50,416 nt of DNA. It comes from Stenomitos frigidus ULC18. Its GTDB lineage: Bacteria > Cyanobacteriota > Cyanobacteriia > Leptolyngbyales > Leptolyngbyaceae. Position numbers and translations under genes: made by a program. The stretch lies in NCBI RefSeq assembly GCF_003003795.1, contig NZ_PVWK01000011.1, positions 1 through 50,416 of the forward strand, in the 5' to 3' direction. Position 1 is the stretch's first letter. Every line of letters starts with the position of its first letter. The notes beneath the pieces are model-generated. The model was not told where the DNA came from. It saw only the letters and a program-made list of their open reading frames with translations, and made no database searches. Positions 1-9,264 of the stretch are shown one piece after another.

Positions 1-146
1 AACGCAATCCAGAATTACCAAAATGGGATATCCTTATTCAACCTGCTAGCGGGTAAATTCATTCCTAGAAATCTCCTTACAGAGAGGCTACGCCAACGCT
101 AAACCACTTGGGCAAGCAGAAAATATCGGTTGTTTGACCATGATAC

Positions 147-507
147 TGTCGAGTATCACAATAAATGTCGTTTGTGCCACGCTGTTTATCGCATACCTTT
201 GGGACTTATATCTCTTGTCTAGAAGTACTTTTAGCCGATTGAGTTCCTACAGATCCGCTAACCTCGCTGTACCACATTATTTGTCGTAGGTTTCTTCCAG
301 AAAATATCACGCTATTTGTCACAGATAACGAAAAGTTTACTGTGACGGCAATTTAGCCGCAGTGGTTCAGCAAGATAGACATGCTTTCAGACAACATTGG
401 CTGAACGTGCTTTGAATCAAACAATGCCTTAAAGCTAAAGCTCCCCAGCCTTTCAGAGCTTCGCGACAAATAGCGTAAGTCGGTGACATTAATTGTGATA
501 CTCGACA
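147..507. mobile_element. Miniature element with Tn7/Tn5053-like repeated ends
   Basis: The segment starts TGTCGAGTATCACAAT and ends with its reverse complement, so it has TGT...ACA ends. About 48 bp of each end align imperfectly as inverted repeats. Inside are further copies of the unit TATCAC-N3-TATTTGTC(A/G): near 171-192 (degenerate), 268-290 and 303-325, plus 465-507 on the other strand. Arrays of such roughly 20-bp sites are typical of ends bound by TnsB/TniA-type transposases, including the CRISPR-associated Tn7-like elements of cyanobacteria. There is no cargo gene, so it would be a non-autonomous or decayed element. The flanking pentamers (gatac and gctgc) do not match, so no target duplication is visible. 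Assignment to the Tn7-like group is inference from end structure only. Confidence 0.55.
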
Positions 508-613
508 GCTGCGAACCACGACTGCCAGTATGCAGGTGGGGCAAGACAAATTCCTCGAACTGCTCCAAGGTCAAATGCGTGGGAAGCCCTTGCCAGGGTT
601 TAGATGCAGCCAT
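508..613 (-). pseudogene. Transposase N-terminal stub
   Basis: From the ATG at 613 about 33 residues read MAASKPWQGLPTHLTLEQ..., ending HTGSRG. This resembles the start of a cyanobacterial IS transposase that begins the same way, recalled from memory rather than searched. The reading then runs into the terminal repeat of the element at 147-507 and continues only as read-through. The gene is therefore truncated and cannot encode an active transposase. The IS family is not certain. Confidence 0.5.
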
Positions 614-764
614 GATTCCTCCAATTCTTGTCAAGCTAAAAAGACTGGAGTCACTTTAGCTTAAGTCGATGGAAATTCAAGCAGATAGAGGCTTCCAGAC
701 AAATTCATCCAGAGAGCAAAACCCGCAACCAGTTGCTTGTGTAGCAGGTCCACATAGCGACAAT

Positions 765-1844
765 TCAGCAAATGCGTGGTAGTTGTTCACCGCTCAGCAT
801 ATCCACAATACGTTGGGCACCGATTTTACTCTTCATTTTCACAATGCCTGGTGCTTTGCCTGTGACAGTCCCAATGGCGCAAGGATGATTGGTCGGTTGG
901 TCTGAGGTTGCTTTCACAGAAGCATGAGAACGCATGATTGCTAGGGCACGTTTTGCATCCTTTTCTGGCACAAACGCAACGAATCGTCCTTCATTTGCCA
1001 CATACAGCGGATCAAACCCAAGGATTTCACAAGCACCCTGAACCTCTTCATGAACGGGAATTTGGGCTTCCGCGATCGCAATTTCCACACCTGCGGCTTC
1101 CGCAATTTCATTTAAAGCACTTGCCAAACCACCACGGGTTAAATCTCGCAAGCAGTGAAGCTCAATTCCAGCTTCCAGAAGTGTCAGAACTACCTCAGCA
1201 AGGGGAGCCGAATCACTTGCGATCGTGGTTTCAAACTCTAACCCCTCTCGAATGGCCATGATCGCCATGCCGTGTCGTCCAAGATCGCCATTCAAGAGCA
1301 CAACATCACCCGGCTGAACGCTTTGAGGTGCAATGCTTTGAGGATATTCAATCACGCCAATCCCAGCCGTATTAATAAAAATACCATCCCCTTTACCTCG
1401 GTCTACAACCTTCGTGTCTCCTGTGACGATCTGCACGTTTGCCGCTTGAGCCGCAGACTGCATGGATTGTACGACTTGCCACAGTGTTTCCATGGGCAGT
1501 CCTTCTTCCAGGATGAAGCCAGCACTCAGATAAAGGGGACGCGCTCCGGCCATGGCCAGATCGTTCACAGTACCGTTCACGGCGAGGGAACCAATGTCAC
1601 CACCAGGAAAAAAGAGGGGACGCACCACGTAGGAGTCTGTTGTGAATGCTAGGTTTTGACCATGTATTACAATGGCTGCTGCATCATGCCGGACATTTAG
1701 AGTTTGATTACTGAATGTTGGCACAAACATCTGCTCAATCAATTGATGCATCAGCTTGCCGCCGCCGCCATGCGCCATGAGAACATGAGGATATTGTTGA
1801 ATGGGAATCGGGCAAGACAGCCTAACGTTCTGATTCGTCTTCAT
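765..1844 (-). CDS. hypE: HypE, hydrogenase cyanide-ligand maturation protein
   Basis: HypE takes the carbamoyl group delivered by HypF onto its C-terminal cysteine and dehydrates it to a thiocyanate, the source of the CN ligands of the [NiFe] site. The 359 aa length is normal. It carries the AIR-synthase-like fold signature AHGGGGK near residue 24, a [16 protein letters not shown] segment mid-protein, and the diagnostic C-terminal PRIC with Cys as last residue. The start is supported by GGAAGG 5 nt upstream. It is the last gene of nifJ-DHOD-hypD-hypE and lies 12 bp after hypD. HypE is complete and should work with HypD on the HypCD scaffold. Confidence 0.97.
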   Translation of the reverse strand: MKTNQNVRLSCPIPIQQYPHVLMAHGGGGKLMHQLIEQMFVPTFSNQTLNVRHDAAAIVIHGQNLAFTTDSYVVRPLFFPGGDIGSLAVNGTVNDLAMAGARPLYLSAGFILEEGLPMETLWQVVQSMQSAAQAANVQIVTGDTKVVDRGKGDGIFINTAGIGVIEYPQSIAPQSVQPGDVVLLNGDLGRHGMAIMAIREGLEFETTIASDSAPLAEVVLTLLEAGIELHCLRDLTRGGLASALNEIAEAAGVEIAIAEAQIPVHEEVQGACEILGFDPLYVANEGRFVAFVPEKDAKRALAIMRSHASVKATSDQPTNHPCAIGTVTGKAPGIVKMKSKIGAQRIVDMLSGEQLPRIC

Positions 1845-1856
1845 GCAAACCTTCCA

Positions 1857-2942
1857 TTACTGTTGGCGGTAGCGATAATAAGCAGCACAAGTGCCTTCGG
1901 AAGAGACCATAGGTGCACCGAGCGGATGCTCGGGTGTGCAACGAGTCCCAAAGGCGGAACACTCATGGGGCTTTTTGACACCCTGTAGAATCAAGCCGCT
2001 GATGCACTCGGTGGCTTCTGTTGCGGTATGAGTGGGCAGGTTGAAGTGTTTCGTGGCGTCAAAGTTCGCATAGGCATCGCGGAGTCCTAAGCCGCTTTGA
2101 GCAATCTCACCGATGCCACGCCATTGACGGGGCACGATCGCAAACACTTCTCGCATCAGTTTTTGGGCAATGTGATTTCCCGACTGACGCACGGAACGCG
2201 CATATTGATTTTCGACTTCTGCCCGTCCTTCCTCTAGCTGCTTCACACAGAGATAGACGCCCTGTAGAATATCCACGGGTTCAAAGCCTGTGACGACGAT
2301 GGGAACATGATAGGTTTGGGCGATCGCGTCATACTCGGTATAGCCCATCACCGTGCAAACATGCCCCGCTGCTAAAAACCCCTGGACTTGGTTATGGGGT
2401 GCAGCCAGAATCGTCTCCATAGCAGGGGGAACGAGGACATGGGACACCAAGAGAGAGAGATTTTGGATGCCTTGTTGATGCGCTTGGTAGACCAGCATTG
2501 CTGTTGCCGGTGCAGTGGTTTCAAACCCAACGGCAAAGAAGACGATTTGTTTTGTGGGGTTCGTCTGAGCAATTTTAAGGACATCCAGGGGCGAATACAC
2601 GATGCGAATATCGCCGCCCTTTGCTTTCACGATGAGTAAATCGGTATGGCTACCGGGCACGCGCAGCATATCCCCAAAGGAACAGAAAATGACCTTGGGA
2701 AGGGGCGCGATCGCGATCGCCTGATCAATCAGCTCAATCGGCGTGACACACACTGGACAACCGGGGCCGTGAATCAACGTGATTTCTTTTGGCAACAATT
2801 CATCAATGCCAAATTTGACGATAGAATGGGTCTGTCCACCGCAGATTTCCATGATTGCCCAAGGGCGTGTGGTGATCTGTGCGATCGCCGTAGCATAGCG
2901 TTGTGCAGCGGTTGCATCCCGGTATTCATCGACGAACTTCAT
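1857..2942 (-). CDS. hypD: HypD, Fe(CN)2CO scaffold protein
   Basis: HypD with HypC assembles the Fe(CN)2CO unit of [NiFe] hydrogenase. Visible family motifs are [10 protein letters not shown] (catalytic Cys), [17 protein letters not shown], and a C-terminal cysteine set ([10 protein letters not shown]...EGTCAAYYR) that binds the [4Fe-4S] cluster. I start at the ATG at 2942 (MKFVDEYRD, about 361 aa), the usual beginning of the family. The frame is open further upstream to 2999, but there it only reads the end of the preceding DHOD gene in another frame. This start overlaps the DHOD gene by 17 bp, suggesting translational coupling. Confidence 0.95.
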   Translation of the reverse strand: MKFVDEYRDATAAQRYATAIAQITTRPWAIMEICGGQTHSIVKFGIDELLPKEITLIHGPGCPVCVTPIELIDQAIAIAPLPKVIFCSFGDMLRVPGSHTDLLIVKAKGGDIRIVYSPLDVLKIAQTNPTKQIVFFAVGFETTAPATAMLVYQAHQQGIQNLSLLVSHVLVPPAMETILAAPHNQVQGFLAAGHVCTVMGYTEYDAIAQTYHVPIVVTGFEPVDILQGVYLCVKQLEEGRAEVENQYARSVRQSGNHIAQKLMREVFAIVPRQWRGIGEIAQSGLGLRDAYANFDATKHFNLPTHTATEATECISGLILQGVKKPHECSAFGTRCTPEHPLGAPMVSSEGTCAAYYRYRQQ

Positions 2943-3945
2943 AGTAGGATGCTTCAGGTTGGTAGGTTTGGAGCGATCGCACATATTGAACCCGTTCAAA
3001 TGCGCTTGGATTCGGACAATGCTGTTGGCTCATGCTCCCTTGAAGTTGCCGCACTGACTCGTATTCATGTTCCTCCATCCACTCGTGCATGGCTTGTTCA
3101 ATCACGCGAATCTGGTCAATGCCATGCCGCAATAGCACCGAACAAAGCATGGTGATATGAGTACCTGCCATAAGCATTTTCAGCACATCTTGTCCGGTGT
3201 GAATGCCGCTAGTAGCTGCTAAACTGGCGTTGACCTGACCGTAGAGAATAGCAATCCAACGCAATGGCAACCGCATTGCTTGCGGAGTGCTTAACAATAC
3301 ATTTGGTTCCACTTCCAACGTCTCCAGGTTAATATCTGGCTGATAGAAGCGGTTGAACAACACCAGTCCATCTGCTCCTGCCTGATCGAACCGCTGCGCC
3401 ATGTTTGCCATGTTGGTGAAGTAGGGACTGAGTTTGATCGCCACCGGAATGGTGACCACCGCTTTTACCGATTGCAGAATGTCGAGATAGGTTTGCTCAA
3501 TCGCGGCTCCGGTCAACGTGGCGTCCGTTGGGACGTCATACACATTCAGTTCCAGGGCATCGGCTCCCGCTTGCTGAATCTGCTTGGCGTAACGTGTCCA
3601 TCCGCCCACAGAGGAACCATTCAAGCTCGCGATGATTGGAATATTGACCTTCTCCTTGGCGCTTTGAATATGCTCCAGATAGGTTTCGGCATCCACCCGA
3701 AAGTTACTTAATGACGGGAAATAGGTCAGGGCTTCTGGAAAACTTTCGGTGCCGTAGGTCAAATGGTGGTGCAGTTCGTAGCGTTCTAGTCGTAACTGCT
3801 CTTCAAAGAGGGAGTGCATGACGACAGCGGCCGCACCTGCATCTTCCATGCGCTGAATATTGTCAATGTTTTCCGACAACGGTGAGGCGGAGGGCACCAG
3901 GGGCGATCGCAGCGCCAATCCCATATAGTTTGTGGTTAAATCCAT
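2926..3945 (-). CDS. Dihydroorotate dehydrogenase-like flavoprotein linked to nifJ
   Basis: This is a 339 aa TIM-barrel FMN protein of the dihydroorotate dehydrogenase superfamily. The N-terminus [20 protein letters not shown], the [10 protein letters not shown] strand, ALELNVYD, and the KLSPYFTN and TSGIHTG segments are typical of the PyrD-like group. A homologue next to PFOR is a familiar cyanobacterial arrangement (in Synechocystis the PFOR gene is close to such a gene). Its true substrate is not established and it is probably not the housekeeping PyrD. It lies 17 bp after nifJ, overlaps hypD, and belongs to the same transcription unit. A role in redox metabolism with PFOR is inference. 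Confidence 0.85.
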   Translation of the reverse strand: MDLTTNYMGLALRSPLVPSASPLSENIDNIQRMEDAGAAAVVMHSLFEEQLRLERYELHHHLTYGTESFPEALTYFPSLSNFRVDAETYLEHIQSAKEKVNIPIIASLNGSSVGGWTRYAKQIQQAGADALELNVYDVPTDATLTGAAIEQTYLDILQSVKAVVTIPVAIKLSPYFTNMANMAQRFDQAGADGLVLFNRFYQPDINLETLEVEPNVLLSTPQAMRLPLRWIAILYGQVNASLAATSGIHTGQDVLKMLMAGTHITMLCSVLLRHGIDQIRVIEQAMHEWMEEHEYESVRQLQGSMSQQHCPNPSAFERVQYVRSLQTYQPEASYYEVRR

Positions 3946-3962
3946 GGTAACGGTTCCCTTTC

Positions 3963-6900
3963 TTATGGAGATGGTTCGGTGGGTCGGGCTGCCAGATAGC
4001 GATACATCTGCCAGCGAGCATTGACATCCTGTTGGGCTTCCTCTAACAAGCGTTTTGCGGCTTCTGGTTTGGTCTTCGTCAACATTTTGAACCGATTTTC
4101 CAGATACATCGATCGCTCAAGGGGAATCTTGGGAGCATGGGAATCTAATTGCAGCGGGTTTTCTCCCTGCTGGCGGCGATCGGGATGATAGCGATAGAGT
4201 AACCACCGCCCAGAATCGACCGCTGCCTTTTGATTTTGCATGGCAGTACTCATGTCAATCCCGTGAGCAATGCAATGGCTATAGGCGATGATCAGTGATG
4301 GCCCGTCATACGCCTCGGCTTCCAGGAAGGCTTTGAGCGTATGCTCATCCCTGGCGCCCATGGCGACACTGGCAACGTAAACATTCCCGTAGGTCATGGC
4401 AATCAGACCCAGATCTTTCTTGGCAGCCGCTTTGCCGCCTGCTGCAAATTTGGCGACCGCTCCACGCGGCGTCGCTTTGGACATCTGCCCACCCGTGTTG
4501 GAATACACTTCGGTATCTAGCACCAACACATTGACGTTCCGACCGCTTGCCAAAACGTGATCCAAGCCGCCAAACCCAATGTCATACGCCCAGCCATCCC
4601 CACCAATGATCCAGACGCTCTTTTTCACAAACAGATCGGCGAGGGGGGTGAGATTTTGGATGATGGCTTTTAGCTTGTGATCAGATGTTTCCTCAAAGAG
4701 CTTTTGCATTCGTTCTTTGAGTAAGACAATGCGTTCACGTTGTTCGTAGATATCGGCTTCATCTTGCTGCATCGCACTGACAATCGCATCCACTAACGCT
4801 TCCCCCACTTGAGGCGCTAATTGCCGGAGCAGTTCGCTGGCAAATTCGCTTTGTTTATCAATGGAGACGCGAAAACCCAGCCCAAACTCGGCATTGTCTT
4901 CAAAGAGGGAATTTGACCAGGCGGGGCCGCGCCCGTCAGCGTTGTGAGTCCAGGGGGTGGTGGGCAAGTTGCCACCGTAGATGGAAGAACAGCCGGTAGC
5001 GTTGGCAATCAGGGCGCGATCGCCAAATAACTGACTCACCAATTTAAGATAGGGCGTCTCTCCACACCCCGCACAAGCACCCGAAAACTCAAACAGCGGC
5101 TCTTGCATCTGCTGCTGACTGATTTTGTGGAGATTCAGTGACGGGCGATCGGGATTGGGGAGATGCAAGAAAAAGTCCCAATTGCTTCGTTCTGCCTCCC
5201 GTAAGGGTGGCTGCGATGCCATGTTAATCGCCTTCAAACGCGGCTGTGATTTGTTCTTCGCAGGACAAACATCGACACAAATGCCACAACCTGTGCAATC
5301 TTCTGAAGCAACTTGAATCGTAAACTTCAACCCCTGCCAATCGTGATCTCTGGCATTCACATGCTTAAAGGTTTCTGGTGCATTCTCCAATGCTTGTGAG
5401 TCATAAACTTTGCTACGAATCACGCTGTGAGGACAGACCATCACGCACTTGCCACACTGAATGCAAACATCAGGATCCCACACTGGAATTTCCTGGGTAA
5501 TATTGCGTTTCTCATATTTGGCTGTGCCCGTGGGATAGGTGCCGTCTACTGGTAAAGCGCTAACCGGAATTTGGTCGCCACAGCCTGCGATCATTTTGCC
5601 TAATACGTCGCGGACAAATACTGGCGCGGTTGCAAGGGGTGATGGGGTGGGCTGATTTACTGCTGACTCCTGACTCCTGGCTCCTGACTGCTCCATTACT
5701 GCCACTTCATGGAGGTTTTCGAGGGTTTGATCAACGGCATTGAGGTTCATTTGAACGATTTCATTGCCTTTTTTACTGTAGGATTTTTGAATCGAACGCT
5801 TGATCTGGGCGATCGCCTCTTCTTTAGCCAGAACTCCAGATACGGCAAAGAAGCAAACCTGCATCACAGTATTGATGTGTCCACCCATACCGCAATCACG
5901 GGCAACCTTGGAGGCATTAATGATATAAACCTTTAGGTGTTTAGCAATGATCTGCTGCTGTATCGTTTGGGGGAGATGTTCCCAAATTTCTTCAGCGTTG
6001 TAGGGAGTATTCAGCAAAAAGGTTCCACCTGCAATGAGGTGTTGGAGCATATCAAACTTTTCGAGAAATCCCGGTTGATGGCAGGCGACGAAGTTCGCTT
6101 GGTGAATCAAATAGGGTGAGCGAATCGGCTGTGAGCCAAACCGCAAGTGAGAAATGGTGACAGAACCCGATTTCTTGGAGTCGTAAACAAAGTATCCCTG
6201 CGCGTAGTTTTGGGTTTCTTCTCCGATGATCTTGATTGAGTTTTTGTTGGCTCCAACGGTGCCATCTGAACCGAGACCATAAAAGATGGCGCGAACGACG
6301 TTGTCTGGCTCGATCGCAAATTCAGGGTCATACTCCAAACTCGTGTGGGTGACATCATCGTTGATTCCCACTGTGAAATCGTTTTTGGGTTCTGCTGTAG
6401 CAAGATTGTCGAAAACGCCTTTGATCATTGCGGGTGTGAATTCTTTAGAAGCTAGCCCGTAGCGCCCACCAATAATGAGTTTTGAATTTTGAATTTTGAA
6501 TTTTGAATTGGTTTCATGAATGGCATTGACAACATCCAGATATAACGGTTCGCCTGTGCTGCCGGGTTCTTTGGTGCGATCGAGGACGGCGATCGCTTTC
6601 ACACTCTCAGGTAACGCTTCAACAAATCGTTTGACATCAAAAGGACGATACAGCCGCACTTTGACCACGCCGACTTTTTCGCCATGAGTATTCAGGTAAT
6701 CGACGGTTTCATGCACTGCCTCGCAGCCTGAACCCATCAGCACAATCACCCGTTCGGCATCGGTCGCGCCGTGATAATCAAACAGACGGTAAGATCTGCC
6801 CGTTAACTGGCTCAACTGATCCATCACCGTTTGCACGATGTCTGGACAGGCTGCATAGTAGGAGTTGACGGTTTCCCTCGCCTGAAAATAGACATCGGGA

Positions 6901-7580
6901 TTTTGGGCTGAGCCCCGCAAGACGGGGTGATCCGGCGACAGTGCGCGTGCCCGGTGAGCGTGAATGAAATTTTCATCGATCAGTGCTTGTAAAGTGTCCT
7001 GATCGAGTAACTCAATTTTGGCAATTTCGTGGGACGTGCGGAACCCATCAAAAAAGTGTAGGAATGGGATTCTGGATTGCAGTGTGACGGCTTGGGCAAT
7101 CAGCGCAAAATCATGCGCTTCTTGTACAGAAGCAGAGCAAAGCATGGCAAAGCCCGTGGTACGAGCCGCCATCACATCACTGTGATCGCCAAAGATGGAA
7201 AGTGCCTGGGCTGCCAGCGATCGCGCCGCCACATGAAACACTGTCGGCGTCAGTTCACCCGCAATCTTATACATATTGGGGATCATCAGCAGCAATCCCT
7301 GGGATGCCGTGAAGGTCGTGGTCAACGCCCCCGTTTGCAAGGCCCCGTGGATGGTTCCAGCCACGCCGCCTTCACTCTGCATCTCCACAACCGCAGGAAT
7401 GGTGCCCCAAAGGTTGGGTTTCCCTTCGGAAGCCCAAGCATCTGCCCCTTCGCCCATGGGTGTGGAAGGCGTGATGGGATAGATGGCAATTACTTCATTC
7501 AGTTGATAGGAAACTTGAGCGACAGCTTCGTTCCCATCAATGGTTGCAAAGGTTCTCTCCCTAGAATTTGCCATACCCAT
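3963..7580 (-). CDS. nifJ: Pyruvate:ferredoxin (flavodoxin) oxidoreductase
   Basis: The enzyme oxidises pyruvate with CoA to acetyl-CoA and CO2 and reduces ferredoxin; in cyanobacteria it serves dark and anoxic metabolism. Domains in order are the pyruvate-binding domain (YPITPSTPMGE), a two-cluster ferredoxin domain (CIQCGKCVMVCP, CTGCGICVDVCP), the proximal-cluster cysteines (CAGCGETP, ATGCSSIYGG), and the TPP-binding domain (GGDGWAYDIGFGG, NTGGQMSK). I start at 7580 (MGMANSRE, about 1205 aa). The open frame runs to 7751, but that stretch contains the promoter and part of a MITE. Two in-frame low-complexity insertions lie at 6481-6510 and 5660-5697. It is the first gene of the nifJ-DHOD-hypD-hypE unit. 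Confidence 0.95.
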   Translation of the reverse strand: MGMANSRERTFATIDGNEAVAQVSYQLNEVIAIYPITPSTPMGEGADAWASEGKPNLWGTIPAVVEMQSEGGVAGTIHGALQTGALTTTFTASQGLLLMIPNMYKIAGELTPTVFHVAARSLAAQALSIFGDHSDVMAARTTGFAMLCSASVQEAHDFALIAQAVTLQSRIPFLHFFDGFRTSHEIAKIELLDQDTLQALIDENFIHAHRARALSPDHPVLRGSAQNPDVYFQARETVNSYYAACPDIVQTVMDQLSQLTGRSYRLFDYHGATDAERVIVLMGSGCEAVHETVDYLNTHGEKVGVVKVRLYRPFDVKRFVEALPESVKAIAVLDRTKEPGSTGEPLYLDVVNAIHETNSKFKIQNSKLIIGGRYGLASKEFTPAMIKGVFDNLATAEPKNDFTVGINDDVTHTSLEYDPEFAIEPDNVVRAIFYGLGSDGTVGANKNSIKIIGEETQNYAQGYFVYDSKKSGSVTISHLRFGSQPIRSPYLIHQANFVACHQPGFLEKFDMLQHLIAGGTFLLNTPYNAEEIWEHLPQTIQQQIIAKHLKVYIINASKVARDCGMGGHINTVMQVCFFAVSGVLAKEEAIAQIKRSIQKSYSKKGNEIVQMNLNAVDQTLENLHEVAVMEQSGARSQESAVNQPTPSPLATAPVFVRDVLGKMIAGCGDQIPVSALPVDGTYPTGTAKYEKRNITQEIPVWDPDVCIQCGKCVMVCPHSVIRSKVYDSQALENAPETFKHVNARDHDWQGLKFTIQVASEDCTGCGICVDVCPAKNKSQPRLKAINMASQPPLREAERSNWDFFLHLPNPDRPSLNLHKISQQQMQEPLFEFSGACAGCGETPYLKLVSQLFGDRALIANATGCSSIYGGNLPTTPWTHNADGRGPAWSNSLFEDNAEFGLGFRVSIDKQSEFASELLRQLAPQVGEALVDAIVSAMQQDEADIYEQRERIVLLKERMQKLFEETSDHKLKAIIQNLTPLADLFVKKSVWIIGGDGWAYDIGFGGLDHVLASGRNVNVLVLDTEVYSNTGGQMSKATPRGAVAKFAAGGKAAAKKDLGLIAMTYGNVYVASVAMGARDEHTLKAFLEAEAYDGPSLIIAYSHCIAHGIDMSTAMQNQKAAVDSGRWLLYRYHPDRRQQGENPLQLDSHAPKIPLERSMYLENRFKMLTKTKPEAAKRLLEEAQQDVNARWQMYRYLAARPTEPSP
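5660..5697 (-). repeat. In-frame TGACTCC heptad repeat inside nifJ
   Basis: About five copies of a TGACTCC-like heptamer (with TGGCTCC and TGACTGC variants) lie in the NifJ coding region, between the catalytic part and the ferredoxin domain. They encode a Ser/Gln/Glu-rich linker (EQSGARSQESAVNQ). The repeat type is common between genes in cyanobacteria. Here it keeps frame and probably sits in a surface loop. Confidence 0.7.
6481..6510 (-). repeat. In-frame TTTTGAA heptad repeat inside nifJ
   Basis: Four tandem TTTTGAA units within nifJ encode NSKFKIQNSKL. The AATTCAAAATTCAAAATT type of repeat is a known intergenic repeat in cyanobacteria. Its presence in frame in an essential-looking enzyme implies insertion into a tolerant loop. 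Confidence 0.7.
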
Positions 7581-7608
7581 AGAATCCCAATTATTTGCTC
7601 TCACCTTG

Positions 7609-7641
7609 AGGTTAGGCAAAAAGTTTGAGGAACTTGTGAGG
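7609..7641 (-). promoter_or_regulatory. Tandem-box promoter of nifJ operon (site 1)
   Basis: Read on the minus strand, the boxes are CCTCACA-AGTT-CCTCAAA (7641-7624). The -10 hexamer TAACCT (7614-7609) starts 12 bases after the second CCTCA. The start codon of nifJ is about 29 bases further. This is one of eleven matching sites in the window. The architecture equals a pho box (7+4+7 bp placed where the -35 would be), so an OmpR/PhoB-type activator is inferred. Confidence 0.75.
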
Positions 7642-7693
7642 GTAGCGCGATCGCTCCAAACCTTAAGGCGCAAGTCTCTGAATTCACTCATTA

Positions 7694-7829
7694 GAGTTGT
7701 TGGGATATAACGATAAAAATCGCTGAAATGCCCTTGCAGACTGAGTTTCAAGGATTTTGACTAAAAATCGCTGAAATGCTTATTGGGATTGGGTTTCAAG
7801 GATTTTTCGGCTTATTACCCAACAACTCT
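7694..7829. mobile_element. 136-bp MITE-like element
   Basis: Terminal inverted repeats AGAGTTGTTGGG...CCCAACAACTCT are perfect over 12 bp and continue imperfectly. Two internal direct copies of about 48 bp are each built on AAAAATCGCTGAAATGC and TTTCAAGGATTTT. ATT flanks both sides (7691-7693 and 7830-7832), a possible 3-bp target duplication. There is no coding capacity. It lies between the nifJ promoter and the 3' end of the upstream gene, whose stop codon includes its last bases. Confidence 0.65.
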
Positions 7830-8403
7830 ATTGATTTGAGGAAAGTTGCTGAGATTCTTTGCATGCTTTACCTTCCCACACAGCATGCAGTTCAGTGAAT
7901 TTACCTAAAGCTGTTAGACCCTGAGGAAACATTGACAACGTTTTCCTACTCAGACCATACTCCTGTATTTTTTGATAGAGTGGTCTTGTTGTTTCTACAA
8001 TATTTCCTACCTGTGTCATACATTGTGTAAATGCTGATTTCTGAGTGCTAATCTGAGTGCTAAGAGCCTTCGCAGTCTTATCGACAGATGTAAGCTTGTT
8101 TCTCAACTCTTGAGTTTCTTTGCTAGAGTTCTCTAGCCTAGTCTTTAAACTTTTAATCTCTTGGTTAGCACTCTCAATTTGGGCACTATCTTTACTGATT
8201 TGATTTTGGATATTTTGAAGACTATTCTTAGCTTTTGAAAGTTCCTCCTGAAGAGCTACTTTCTCTGTCTTCTCAGTTTGGTATCGATGCTCTTGGATGA
8301 AGTATATCGAGCCGATACCGATAGGTAATAAACATACAATAATCAAGATCCAAGGATTAACACTCAAACTTCTCTTTAAATTCGGATAAAAATTGCTATT
8401 CAT
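7828..8403 (-). CDS. Membrane-anchored coiled-coil protein, unknown function
   Basis: I do not recognise this 191 aa protein. It has one N-terminal membrane helix (about residues 18-36, NPWILIIVCLLPIGIGSIYF), then a long heptad-patterned coiled coil (about 40-125). A C-terminal domain of about 60 residues has two cysteines (near residues 128 and 181). It would face the periplasm if the helix is an uncleaved anchor. The stop codon TAG is formed across the edge of the MITE at 7694-7829, so the original C-terminus may have been cut. The ATG overlaps a 36-codon ORF upstream, and a site-2 promoter lies 158 bp upstream. Confidence 0.7.
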   Translation of the reverse strand: MNSNFYPNLKRSLSVNPWILIIVCLLPIGIGSIYFIQEHRYQTEKTEKVALQEELSKAKNSLQNIQNQISKDSAQIESANQEIKSLKTRLENSSKETQELRNKLTSVDKTAKALSTQISTQKSAFTQCMTQVGNIVETTRPLYQKIQEYGLSRKTLSMFPQGLTALGKFTELHAVWEGKACKESQQLSSNQ

Positions 8404-8506
8404 GAGACGAACCCTCTATTAAGTAATCATCTATTGCTACTAATTGATCAACTTTATTTTGTTTCTTGAGGAACTGTGTTTCACTCAGACCTTCATTCAC
8501 AGGCAT
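8396..8506 (-). CDS. Possible 36-aa leader ORF
   Basis: This short ORF begins MPVNEGLSETQFLKK and ends 3 bases into the start region of the coiled-coil gene, overlapping it by 8 bp. It is the only sizeable reading frame between the tandem-box promoter at 8561-8593 and that gene. The same frame is open some codons upstream without a start, so it may instead be the tail of a decayed gene. Nothing about function can be said. Confidence 0.35.
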   Translation of the reverse strand: MPVNEGLSETQFLKKQNKVDQLVAIDDYLIEGSSHE

Positions 8507-8560
8507 GAGCCAGTAATGGTCTAAGACAACGCCAATTCATAGGTCTGGAAGCTAGTTTTC

Positions 8561-8593
8561 AGTGTAGATCTGAATTGTGAGGAGTCTGTGAGG
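8561..8593 (-). promoter_or_regulatory. Tandem-box promoter (site 2)
   Basis: On the minus strand the boxes are CCTCACA-GACT-CCTCACA (8593-8576), and TACACT (8566-8561) sits at the common -10 position. This is the most perfect heptamer duplication of the set. It points to the 36-aa ORF and the coiled-coil gene at 8403. Confidence 0.65.
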
Positions 8594-8614
8594 AAGATTG
8601 ATTCTTTTTAAACC

Positions 8615-9253
8615 TCAAGGAGCTAACCTCTGAATCTCCCAATCGGTATCATCTTGGCGAATATATACAAAGCGATCGTGCAATCGGTTAGAACGCCCTT
8701 GCCAAAATTCAAAATTCTTGGGAACAACCCGATAGCCACCCCAAAGCGAGGGTAAGGGAATTTCGTGATTGAGGAACTTCTGCTTCATCTGCTCAAATTC
8801 CATCAATAGCATCTGACGGGATGAGATGATTGAACTCTGCGGCGAACACCAGGCTCCCAATTGGCTACCATGAGGGCGAGTGGCAAAATATTTGAGCGAT
8901 TCGGCGGTCGAGATTTTGGCAGCGGTGCCCGTGATTTGCACCTGGCGCTGTAGCGGGAGCCAAAGAAACAGCAGTGAAACCTGTGGATTTTCGCTGATAT
9001 GATGAGCCTTCCGGCTTTCATAATTTGTGAAAAACACAAAGCCATCGCTGTCAAAATATTTCAGAAGTACAGTACGAACCAAGGGTTCTCCTTGAGTAGA
9101 AGCTGTCGCCAAAACCATCGCGTTCGGTTCTTGCAACTCTGCATGACAAGCCTGCTGAAACCAGAGTTCAAACTGCTTAAAGGGATCGTCCTGTAAATCC
9201 TTTCGTCCTAGCGCGGCTTGAGTATAGTCTGTTCGTAAGGTATGGATATCCAT
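8615..9253 (-). CDS. pdxH: Pyridoxamine 5'-phosphate oxidase
   Basis: PdxH oxidises pyridoxamine or pyridoxine 5'-phosphate to pyridoxal phosphate using FMN and O2. The 212 aa length matches the family. Visible are the N-terminal FMN-binding region with RTVLLKYFDSDGFVFFTNY, SRKAHHISENP, the SQLGAWCSPQSS region and the C-terminal WQGRSNRLHDR substrate motif. It is the last gene of the DUF4342-hoxW-hypA-ACD-hypF-hypC unit, 11 bp after hypC. An O2-using enzyme in a hydrogenase maturation operon is odd. It may supply PLP or simply be co-transcribed. Confidence 0.92.
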   Translation of the reverse strand: MDIHTLRTDYTQAALGRKDLQDDPFKQFELWFQQACHAELQEPNAMVLATASTQGEPLVRTVLLKYFDSDGFVFFTNYESRKAHHISENPQVSLLFLWLPLQRQVQITGTAAKISTAESLKYFATRPHGSQLGAWCSPQSSIISSRQMLLMEFEQMKQKFLNHEIPLPSLWGGYRVVPKNFEFWQGRSNRLHDRFVYIRQDDTDWEIQRLAP

Positions 9254-9264
9254 CGTTGTAAGAT

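Noticed and set aside
7581-7751. N-terminal extension of NifJ
   Set aside because: The open frame crosses the site-1 promoter and a MITE end, and the family begins at MANSRE-like sequence.
7694-7829. CRISPR-like repeats (two copies of about 48 bp with TTTCAAGG)
   Set aside because: Only two copies with no spacers of regular size, bounded by inverted repeats; better explained as a MITE.
8465-8478. Further copy of the tandem-box motif (CTTGAGG-AACT)
   Set aside because: Only one box is present; the second heptamer does not match, and it lies inside the possible 36-aa ORF.
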